Source: Bacillota bacterium
GTDB lineage: Bacteria > Bacillota > Clostridia > Lachnospirales > Lachnospiraceae
Assembly (NCBI GenBank): GCA_023391695.1
Contig: JAEWAK010000060.1
Span: 1-64,000 of the forward strand
Length of the DNA stretch: 64,000 nucleotides
Reading direction: 5' to 3'
A program made the position numbers and the translations under genes. Below the pieces are notes generated by a model. That model was given only the letters and a program-made list of their open reading frames with translations, did not search any database and had not been told where the DNA came from. Positions 45,085 to 51,983 of the stretch are shown here, in pieces (positions within the stretch are counted from its first letter, which is position 1; the number at the start of each line of letters is the position of its first letter).

Positions 45085-45121
45085 AAGTCTAACTTCCGCT
45101 TAGTCGGCGGAAGTTAGACTT
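45085..45121 (+). terminator. 14-bp hairpin after the GH81 gene
   Basis: AAGTCTAACTTCCG (45085-45098) and its exact complement (45108-45121), 9-base loop. No clear T-run, but position and strength suggest a transcript end. Confidence 0.6.
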
Positions 45122-45184
45122 GACTATTGTATTAATAAATGAACTAAAACATCGAAAAAGAAAGAGGGGAAAGGATAATACTTG

Positions 45185-45616
45185 ATGACTAAATATCCCC
45201 CAAAAAATTTTTATATTATATCGGCTATTATAATTATCAGCGGACTTGCCATATTCATTATACAACTATACTTAAGCAGGGTAAATATTCCAAGAGATAA
45301 TTCAATAGAAAGGTTGACAGAAGCGTTCGAAAGAGAAGGATTTGAAGTAAAACTAAAAGATTATCCAAAAAGTCGAAGTGAGATTTTTTCTTACTCTGAA
45401 TTACCTGCAATACTTCTGGTTGATGATGAAGAAATATTTATTTTTCAATATAACAGTCAGCAGAGAGTTACCAGTAACTTGAAATTAACGAATGATTCTG
45501 ATGAAAAATTAACTTATTATAGTGATTTTAATATTTTCTTATATCGTGGAGATAATGAGATAATAACTAAATTACTGAAAAGCAAATTAAATACATTGGG
45601 AGAGAAGCGTTATTAA
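45185..45616 (+). CDS. small membrane-anchored hypothetical protein
   Basis: A 143-residue protein with an N-terminal membrane helix (about 10-29, FYIISAIIIISGLAIFIIQL) and an outer alpha/beta-looking domain (SIERLTEAFEREGFEVKLKD, AILLVDDEEIFIFQY). No family recognised. GGGGAAAGGA lies upstream; a TTG one codon earlier is an alternative start. It stands alone between two terminators. Base use is A/T-richer than the neighbouring GH81 gene. Confidence 0.65.
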   Translation: MTKYPPKNFYIISAIIIISGLAIFIIQLYLSRVNIPRDNSIERLTEAFEREGFEVKLKDYPKSRSEIFSYSELPAILLVDDEEIFIFQYNSQQRVTSNLKLTNDSDEKLTYYSDFNIFLYRGDNEIITKLLKSKLNTLGEKRY

Positions 45617-45627
45617 ATAATAATTTT

Positions 45628-45663
45628 AAGACAAAGTACATAAAATCGTACTTTGTCTTTTTA
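45628..45663 (+). terminator. terminator after the small membrane protein gene
   Basis: AGACAAAGTAC (45629-45639) pairs with GTACTTTGTCT (45648-45658), followed by TTTTTAA. Confidence 0.85.
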
Positions 45664-45750
45664 ATTTAAGAACCTGCCGGGGGTGAAAAGGTGAATTCTA
45701 TATTCTGTACCTCTGGGACGACCGAAAAAAGGAGAACGGTTTTGCGGTCA

Positions 45751-46467
45751 CTAAACATCATACTGGTTTTGTTCGATCTGAGTACAAAGACTGTACAGCG
45801 CAGATATACTCCGGATCTGTGCCCTGTTTAATGTGGTTAAATGACTTTCAATACTGACAACAATGGCAGAAATCTTTTCCGTATCATCAAAGTTAAATTT
45901 GTATAGTTCTTTACGGATTTGTTCAACGGCGTATTTCTCGCCCCGTGCGCGCATAGACAGCTTAAGTGCTTGTATCATCAGGATTTCATCAATATGGGCC
46001 TGGGTAAATGTTCTGTAGTTGTTTGCCGCACACCGGCTTGCAGATATAAGGCCGATTTTATCCCAGTATCGTATTGTGGAGGGAATGATACCCGTAGCTT
46101 TACTTACAGCATCAATGGAATACTCTTTTGGTGCGGCTAGTCTCTTTTTCAGTAAAAAGCGTTGTTTGATTTGATTGCAAACATATTTATCATTTTGAAG
46201 TGCGGCCTGTGCCTTGTTCGCCATCCAAAGTGCCTTATCGGTCTGCTTTGCCATGACCGGTTTTAGGATTTTTGCAATCTCCGATAAGGTAAATCCATGC
46301 ATCATCTCCCTGATGCAAATAAAGTAAGCAATATGTTCGGCGGTATAAATCCGATAACCGCTTGGTGAGCGCATAACATCGGGAATCATCCCAAAATCTT
46401 CATAGTGTCTAAGCGTCGTTGTGCTTACTCCCAATCTTCTTGCTATATCAATGGGTCGCATCGCCAT
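45751..46467 (-). CDS. MerR-family regulator with two MerR DNA-binding domains
   Basis: A 238-residue protein. Residues about 5-70 form a MerR winged helix (RPIDIARRLGVSTTTLRHYE, then GYRIYTAEHIAYF), and about 117-185 a second one (YSIDAVSKATGIIPSTIRYW, then NNYRTFTQAHIDEILMIQ). Classical MerR proteins carry one DNA-binding domain and a ligand domain; here a second reader replaces the usual effector domain. AAGGTGA precedes the ATG. It is divergent from an MFS exporter, with a dyad between them, suggesting control of resistance genes. Confidence 0.88.
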   Translation of the reverse strand: MAMRPIDIARRLGVSTTTLRHYEDFGMIPDVMRSPSGYRIYTAEHIAYFICIREMMHGFTLSEIAKILKPVMAKQTDKALWMANKAQAALQNDKYVCNQIKQRFLLKKRLAAPKEYSIDAVSKATGIIPSTIRYWDKIGLISASRCAANNYRTFTQAHIDEILMIQALKLSMRARGEKYAVEQIRKELYKFNFDDTEKISAIVVSIESHLTTLNRAQIRSISALYSLCTQIEQNQYDV

Positions 46468-46492
46468 AACTGTTCACCTTCCTTTTTTAAAC

Positions 46493-46536
46493 ATTATAAT
46501 ACTACTCTAAGGTTTTTACAATAGTTATAGCTATTG
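46493..46536. promoter_or_regulatory. merR promoter and divergent dyad operator
   Basis: On the minus strand TTGTAA, a 17-base spacer containing ACCTTAGAGTAG, and TATAAT (46498-46493) form the merR promoter; CTTAGAG-type elements are typical of MerR control. A dyad CAATAG, six bases, CTATTG lies at 46519-46536, overlapping the -35. The rightward MFS promoter has TATAAT at 46571-46576 but no good -35, consistent with activation. Confidence 0.6.
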
Positions 46537-46608
46537 CCATATAAAATCCTCGATTATTGCATTAATGTTATATAATATAGATAAGAGTATTGGAAAGGAG
46601 TAATTTAT

Positions 46609-47826
46609 ATGCAATCAAACAAAGTTGAGAAACTGGGATGGAAAAAGAAATTTTTTACTATAGTGGCGGGACAGACGATTTCTCTGATTGGGAGCAGTGC
46701 CGTGCAGTTTTCGTTGATCTGGTGGCTGGCAAGTGAAACCGCCTCCCCTATTATGATGTCATTGGCCGGGCTTTTTGCCTTTTTGCCGCAGCTGTTGCTG
46801 GGACCCTTTGCGGGAGTGTGGATCGACCGGTTGAAGCGAAAAACAGTCATTATCTGTGCCGATATGTTCATTGGTCTTGTAGCAGCTTTGTTCGCGCTTT
46901 CTTTTCTGTTGTGGTCCCCTCCCTATTGGCTGGCCTGCGCTGTGCTTGGAGTTCGCGCTATTGCCAATGTATTCCACACCCCGGCCATACAAGCTGTTGT
47001 ACCCATGTTGGTGCCGGGGGACGAACTGGTTAAAGCAAATGGCTGGAGCCAGTTTTTGCAAGCCGGAGCTTTTATGCTCGGCCCTGTAATCGGTGCGGCT
47101 ATGTATGCGGCTTTTCCGATGCCGGTTATCCTGCTCACCGACCTTTTGGGTGCGGTTGCCGCAAGCATCACTATTGCAATCATACGCATACCGGAAATTG
47201 AGCGGGGACAGAGGTACTCTTCCCGTTTTTTGCAGGAACTAAAAGAGGGTATTGCTGTTTATATGCGGGATAAAAAACTGAGCTTTGTGACTCTGACTGT
47301 TGCAATCAGTTTGGTCTTTTTCATGCCCTTGTCCTCCATGTATCCGCTAATGACAAGTGATTATTTCAAAGGAACAGCCTGGCATGCCAGTTTGATACAG
47401 ATCACTTATTCCTTCGGTATGATGGCGGGGGCAGGCATAATGAGCCAATTCAAGATAAAAAACAAATTGTTTGCCGCTCTTATGGGGATTCTTGTATTGG
47501 GTGTGACTTCCTTTGCAAGCGGTATTTTACCCGCAAGCAACATGGGTTTCTGGATTTTTGCAGTGGTGTGCCTTGGGATGGGGGCAAGCGTAAACATTTA
47601 CAATATTCCCTATATGGCATATATTCAGGAGAATATTCCAAAAGAAGTACAAGGCCGGGCATTTTCACTTATTGGCAGTCTGATGTCACTTACCATGCCA
47701 TTGGGACTGCTCTTTGCAGGGCCGGTCGCGGAATATTACGGTGTTCCTTTTTGGTTTACTGTTGCGGGAATAATGATTTTGGCTGTTACATTTGCAGGGA
47801 TGATTTTTTATCGAAAAGTAACATAA
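46609..47826 (+). CDS. MFS drug exporter, MefA/MFS_3-like
   Basis: A 405-residue transporter with about 12 membrane helices. The start FFTIVAGQTISLIGSSAVQF with SLIWWLASETASPIMMSL, and the loop DRLKRKTVIICADM, are characteristic of the macrolide-efflux (Mef) branch. It exports drugs by proton antiport. AAAGGAG precedes the ATG. It is divergent from the double-MerR regulator and followed by a UvrA-like ABC protein of the antibiotic-resistance type, so the three probably form one resistance locus. The substrate is not predictable with certainty. Confidence 0.88.
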   Translation: MQSNKVEKLGWKKKFFTIVAGQTISLIGSSAVQFSLIWWLASETASPIMMSLAGLFAFLPQLLLGPFAGVWIDRLKRKTVIICADMFIGLVAALFALSFLLWSPPYWLACAVLGVRAIANVFHTPAIQAVVPMLVPGDELVKANGWSQFLQAGAFMLGPVIGAAMYAAFPMPVILLTDLLGAVAASITIAIIRIPEIERGQRYSSRFLQELKEGIAVYMRDKKLSFVTLTVAISLVFFMPLSSMYPLMTSDYFKGTAWHASLIQITYSFGMMAGAGIMSQFKIKNKLFAALMGILVLGVTSFASGILPASNMGFWIFAVVCLGMGASVNIYNIPYMAYIQENIPKEVQGRAFSLIGSLMSLTMPLGLLFAGPVAEYYGVPFWFTVAGIMILAVTFAGMIFYRKVT

Positions 47827-47831
47827 TATAG

Positions 47832-48025
47832 CTTATCAGAAGTTGCTTTCCAAACATCTGATAAAAAGCGGTGCTTTTACCGCCGTGCATCCGATTACAG
47901 GAACACGTATTATGATCCTGTAATATAACTTATCAGAAGTTGCTTTCCAAACTTCTGATAAAAGGCGGTGCTTTTACCGCCGTGCATCCGATTACAGGAA
48001 CACGTATTATGTTCCTGTAATATAA
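47832..48025 (+). repeat. two tandem 97-bp copies of a three-hairpin leader element
   Basis: Copies 47832-47928 and 47929-48025, plus a few bases of a third start (CTTATAAAAG). Each has TTATCAGAAGT...ACTTCTGATAA, GGCGGT...ACCGCC and ATTACAGGAAC...GTTCCTGTAAT hairpins. Copy 2, nearest the downstream gene, pairs perfectly; copy 1 has substitutions in each stem. Between 48026 and 48135 are further small hairpins (GCGGG/CCCGC, GGAGT/ACTCC, AATGGCA/TGCCATT). Confidence 0.88.
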
Positions 48026-48135
48026 CTTATAAAAGCGGGCCGAGCCATGAAATTGAATCAACCCGCAAGGAGTTGGTACTCCGTCTGTTGATTATCAGCA
48101 AATGGCATAACTGCCATTGAGCAGGTAAGAGGGAC

Positions 48136-48161
48136 TTATTCTATACCCCGAATAAATTTTT
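48136..48161 (+). terminator. attenuator-like hairpin before the UvrA-like gene
   Basis: TTATTC (48136-48141), an 8-base loop, GAATAA (48150-48155), then A and TTTTT. It ends just before the AGGAGG of the next gene. Together with the long structured leader this looks like an inducible attenuation system, as seen upstream of other antibiotic-resistance ABC genes. Confidence 0.5.
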
Positions 48162-48174
48162 ACAGGAGGCAAGC

Positions 48175-50415
48175 ATGGAACAAGAATACATTACAATTAC
48201 AGGTGCAAGAGAAAACAATCTGAAAAACATCAGTCTGAAAATCCCAAAGCGAAAGATTACGATTTTCACAGGTGTTTCAGGCTCGGGCAAATCATCCATC
48301 GTATTTGATACGGTTGCACAGGAAGCAGGCAGGCAATTAAATGAAAATTTCAGCAAATTTGTACAGGGGTTTTTACCGAAATACAGCCATCCTGACGCAG
48401 ATTCGATTGAAAATTTGTCAATGCCTGTTGTCGTTGACCAAAGCCGGATAGGCGGAAATTCCCGCTCTACCCTTGGTACGATCACGGACATTAATCCCCT
48501 GATCCGGTTACTCTTTTCAAAAATAGGCAGCCCTTATATCGGGCCTGCATGGAACTTCTCATTTAACGACCCCCATGGTATGTGCAAGACCTGTGAAGGC
48601 ATCGGCCGGCTTGTAACCCTGGACATTGGAAAAGCCATTGACCGGGAAAAATCCCTGAACGAAGGCGCAATCTTAATACCGGGTTATACTGTCGGGGCCT
48701 GGCATTGGAAGCAATACGCCGGAAGCGGGTTTTTTGACAATGACAAGCCGATTATAGACTATACGGAAGAGGAATATAATAAATTGGTGTATTGTAAGCG
48801 GGAGAAAAATTCCATGCTTATAGAAGGAATGACCTCGGCCTATGAGGGAATTTTGGAACGTTTCAACCGGCAATATATTAGAACCGATGACGAACTGTCC
48901 CAATCAACACAGAAGAAGATAATGCCGTTTCTGGCCGAAACAAAATGTTTTGATTGCCATGGTACAAGGTATAATCCAGAGGTACTGGCGTGCAAAATTA
49001 TGGGGTACAGTATCGCAGAAATGACCGCCATGCAAGTGGATGATTTGCTGGCACTTATCCAAAAAATAGATAACAAAAAGGCTGCGCCCATTGTCGCAAA
49101 TCTCTGTGAACGGCTGGGAGATCTAATCGGAATCGGGCTTGACTATGTGAGTCTTGACCGGGAGACGTCTACTCTATCCGGCGGCGAATCCCAGCGTGTA
49201 AAAATGGTAAGGCATTTAACCGGCAGCCTGACGGATGTAATGTATATTTTCGATGAACCAAGTATCGGTCTGCACCCAAGGGATGTACACCGCTTAAATG
49301 ACTTATTGGTAAAGCTCCGGGACAAAGGAAACACAGTGATTGTGGTAGAACATGACCCCGACGTAATCAAAACTGCCGACCATATTATCGATGTCGGGCC
49401 TGAAGCCGGCACAAATGGCGGCAGTATCATGTTTGAAGGTAATTATACAGATTTAATACGGTCCGACACATTGACCGGAAACTATATCGGGCAAATACTG
49501 CCTTTTAAGACCAAACCAAGAGAAAGTACAAAATGGTTAGAAACTTCAAAAAGTACACTGCACAATTTGAAAAATGTAAGTTTGCGTATTCCGGAAGGGA
49601 TTTTTACTGTCATCACCGGAGTAGCCGGGTCCGGAAAAAGCACATTGGTAAATGGTGTTTTTGCAAAAGAATATCCGGACGCCATCCTTATAGACCAATC
49701 GGCTGTCAGTGCAAACAGCCGTTCCAATCCGGCCACCTACACAGGTATTATGGACGAAATACGCAAATTATTTGCAGACTCGAACAATGTTAGCAGGGGG
49801 CTTTTTAGCTATAATTCGGTGGGTGCCTGCGAATCCTGTAAAGGGAGTGGCGTCATTAAGATCGAATTGTCATTCATGGATTCCGTCGAAACGGTTTGTG
49901 AGGATTGCGAAGGCAGACGGTTCAAGGAAGAAGTGTATCAGTACAGGCTGAAGGGAAAAACCATTGCGGATGTTTTGGAAATGACCGCAGCGGAAGCAGT
50001 TGAATTTTTTGAGGATAAAAGTATCCGGAAACAATTAGGCTCCCTTGTGGATGTGGGACTTCCATATATGACACTTGGGCAGCCTCTTAGTACACTTTCG
50101 GGAGGTGAATGTCAGCGGCTGAAACTGGCGAAAGAATTAAATAAAAAAGGAAATATTTATATTATGGACGAGCCGACGACAGGACTTCATATGTCAGATA
50201 TTACAGACATTCTGGCGATTATTGAACGGCTGGTTGACAAAGGCAACACGGTTGTTGTAATTGAACATAATGTGGATGTCATGCGGAATGCGGACTGGAT
50301 CGTTGACATTGGTATTGATGGAGGAGTTCGGGGAGGACAGATTTTGTTTGAAGGAAAACCAATGGACTTGCCAATGTGTAAGGAATCCATCACGGCAAAA
50401 TATATCGATGTATAA
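48175..50415 (+). CDS. short UvrA-like ABC protein (UvrA2/drug-resistance type)
   Basis: A 746-residue soluble double ABC ATPase related to excinuclease UvrA. It has Walker A sites GVSGSGKSS and GVAGSGKST, signatures LSGGESQR and LSGGECQR, Walker B IFDEPSIGLH and IMDEPTTGLH, and zinc modules CKTCEGIG/CFDCHG and CESCKGSG/CEDCEG. It is about 200 residues shorter than canonical UvrA: the sequence passes from SPYIGPAW directly to CKTCEGIG, lacking the UvrB-binding region. Such UvrA2-like proteins occur in antibiotic producers and resistance loci (DrrC-like). ACAGGAGG precedes the ATG. Role, inferred from context: protection of DNA from an intercalating or adduct-forming drug. Confidence 0.88.
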   Translation: MEQEYITITGARENNLKNISLKIPKRKITIFTGVSGSGKSSIVFDTVAQEAGRQLNENFSKFVQGFLPKYSHPDADSIENLSMPVVVDQSRIGGNSRSTLGTITDINPLIRLLFSKIGSPYIGPAWNFSFNDPHGMCKTCEGIGRLVTLDIGKAIDREKSLNEGAILIPGYTVGAWHWKQYAGSGFFDNDKPIIDYTEEEYNKLVYCKREKNSMLIEGMTSAYEGILERFNRQYIRTDDELSQSTQKKIMPFLAETKCFDCHGTRYNPEVLACKIMGYSIAEMTAMQVDDLLALIQKIDNKKAAPIVANLCERLGDLIGIGLDYVSLDRETSTLSGGESQRVKMVRHLTGSLTDVMYIFDEPSIGLHPRDVHRLNDLLVKLRDKGNTVIVVEHDPDVIKTADHIIDVGPEAGTNGGSIMFEGNYTDLIRSDTLTGNYIGQILPFKTKPRESTKWLETSKSTLHNLKNVSLRIPEGIFTVITGVAGSGKSTLVNGVFAKEYPDAILIDQSAVSANSRSNPATYTGIMDEIRKLFADSNNVSRGLFSYNSVGACESCKGSGVIKIELSFMDSVETVCEDCEGRRFKEEVYQYRLKGKTIADVLEMTAAEAVEFFEDKSIRKQLGSLVDVGLPYMTLGQPLSTLSGGECQRLKLAKELNKKGNIYIMDEPTTGLHMSDITDILAIIERLVDKGNTVVVIEHNVDVMRNADWIVDIGIDGGVRGGQILFEGKPMDLPMCKESITAKYIDV

Positions 50416-50468
50416 AGAGGAACAAAAATGAGGAAAGGAACAGGCGAGTATTTTCATAATGAATTTTG

Positions 50469-50685
50469 TTGATTAAAAAAGAAGCAGATGATTATACACC
50501 TATTATTACTTGGATTCATATGGCAAAAGGTCTTGAATTTGATGAAGTAATTATCCCGGAAGGAAACAATAATAATTATCAAACCGAAAGGGACCGGAAA
50601 CCTTATATATGTAGCATGTACCAGGGCAATGTATAAGCTGACGATAACCTATAGTGGAGAACCATGTCATTTCCTGGAATTTTAA
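50469..50685 (+). pseudogene. C-terminal relic of a HelD/UvrD-like helicase
   Basis: The frame from 50469 reads ...TWIHMAKGLEFDEVIIPEGN then NNNYQTERDR (helicase motif V region). Motif VI follows only after a frame change: LIYVACTRAMYKLTITYSGE then PCHFLEF and a stop at 50685. The change is explained by one extra A near 50598 (GACCGGAAACC). The N-terminal 80 percent or more is absent. It sits between the UvrA-like gene and the SDR gene as a deletion scar. The rest of 50416-50896 shows no gene. Confidence 0.8.
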
Positions 50686-50896
50686 AACTCTTTTTATTAA
50701 GAATTAAAAATCCATATTTGAAATAAAATGAGTGGGGGCGGTAAAACGGATTCGGTGCAATAAATGCACGAACTGGCTGAGGGTACTTTAACTGCATAGT
50801 AGCGCTTGTGTTATAAGCTGCAGTTCTATGTAAAGACCCATAAATGGCTATATATAATAATCTTATATAAAATATAAATATGAAAGGAAGGACAAA

Positions 50897-51673
50897 ATGG
50901 AAAATTTATTTGATTTGACCGGAAAAGTTGCAGTAGTAACAGGAGCGAGCTCAGGACTTGGAGCGGATGCGGCACTTGCCTATGCAAATGCCGGAGCAGA
51001 TGTAGCCCTGTTGGCAAGACGTTTGGAAAAGCTGAATGAAGTGAAGGCTGAAATTGAGAGTACGGGCCGTAAAGCGATTGTGGTTGCCTGCGATGTTACG
51101 AAGGAAGAAAGTGTAAGGGCTGCTGTGGAAACAGTGCTTAATATTTTTGGACGTATTGACATCTTATTGAATAATGCAGGGATTGCCGTACGCGGGGGTG
51201 TGGACAGCATGACGGCTAAAGAGTGGGATACATCCTTTGATACCAACGTAAAGAGTATCTTCTTAACCGGTAAGTATGTGGTTCCCCATATGAAAGAAAA
51301 GGGCTATGGAAAGATTGTAAACATTGCTTCTGTTAATGCGGTAGTTGCCGATAAGAATGATCTGTTTATCAGACATTCCTATAATGCCTCAAAATCAGCC
51401 GTTCTGGGCCTGACAAAAGCCATGGCATGCTCCTATGCAAAATATGGTATCACCGTGAATGCAATCGGGCCTGCACTTTTTGAATCAGAGATGACAGCAG
51501 GAACATTATTTAAATCGGAGCAATTCTTAAATGCCTATAATACTGTAAATCCTGCCGGCCGCCCGGGAAAAAAGGGAGAATTAAACGGTTCGATCCTTTA
51601 TCTTTCCTGTGATGCTTCCAGCTATGTTCAGGGCCAGTTTATCATCGTAGACGGCGGCGGTTCTCTTGTATAG
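50897..51673 (+). CDS. short-chain dehydrogenase/reductase, gluconate 5-dehydrogenase-like
   Basis: A 258-residue NAD(P)-dependent Rossmann enzyme. Cofactor motif VVTGASSGLGADAA, NNAG in LLNNAGIAVRGG, and the catalytic Tyr/Lys in SYNASKSAVLGLTKA are present; C-terminal GQFIIVDGGGS is typical. It resembles the gluconate/ketogluconate and related sugar-acid SDRs. GAAAGGAAGG precedes the ATG. It is near a second carbohydrate importer, so a role in sugar-acid metabolism is plausible but unproven. Confidence 0.88.
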   Translation: MENLFDLTGKVAVVTGASSGLGADAALAYANAGADVALLARRLEKLNEVKAEIESTGRKAIVVACDVTKEESVRAAVETVLNIFGRIDILLNNAGIAVRGGVDSMTAKEWDTSFDTNVKSIFLTGKYVVPHMKEKGYGKIVNIASVNAVVADKNDLFIRHSYNASKSAVLGLTKAMACSYAKYGITVNAIGPALFESEMTAGTLFKSEQFLNAYNTVNPAGRPGKKGELNGSILYLSCDASSYVQGQFIIVDGGGSLV

Positions 51674-51713
51674 GAATGAAAGAGAGAAAAAATGGGACTT
51701 TAAATCTTTATCC

Positions 51714-51754
51714 AATAAAAAGAAAGCTCTTAGTGTTTGGGCTTTCTTTTTATT
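51714..51754. terminator. strong terminator after the SDR gene
   Basis: AATAAAAAGAAAGC (51714-51727) and its exact complement, GCTTTC followed by TTTTTATT (51741-51754), a 14-bp stem with a T-rich 3' arm. The other arm is A-rich, so it may work in both directions. Confidence 0.85.
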
Positions 51755-51783
51755 ATACCAAGTTACAACAAAAGGTCAAACGG

Positions 51784-51901
51784 CCCCTCGAGCTAACGTG
51801 GCTCCAAGAGACAAAAGTTTGGACCTGACCACAATAAGTAAATCTTCTGTGCCCTGGAACAGAATAAAATACAAAAAATTCGCAATGGATTGGCACTTTA
51901 T
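51784..51901. repeat. intergenic element, copy A (homologous to 58301-58421)
   Basis: Shares blocks AGAGACAAAAGTTTGGACCT, CACAATAAG and AATAAAATACAAAAAATTCG with the copy at 58301-58421 in the same orientation, with scattered differences throughout. No ORF with a ribosome site covers it. A frame reading CALEQNKIQKIR (copy A) and CVLEQNKIQKIR (copy B) shows mostly silent differences but is interrupted by stops just upstream, so a decayed coding origin is possible. Confidence 0.65.
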
Positions 51902-51983
51902 GATGTACCTGCGGTGTTAATAAGCCCTTTGATTTTTTCCATAATGAGGGCAATGCAAAGGAAGAAGACAGGATTATACATCA

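Noticed and set aside
46759..47597. Minus-strand frames over the MFS gene
   Set aside because: Antisense shadows; the plus strand has a clear MFS protein with a ribosome site.
47832..48025. CRISPR-like array
   Set aside because: There are only two abutting 97-bp copies, no spacers and no cas genes nearby.
48046..48135. T-box or tRNA-like leader before the UvrA-like gene
   Set aside because: GGAGTTGGTACTCC superficially recalls a T-box core, but the conserved T-box bulge sequence and a specifier loop are absent, and the gene is not an amino-acid or aminoacylation gene.
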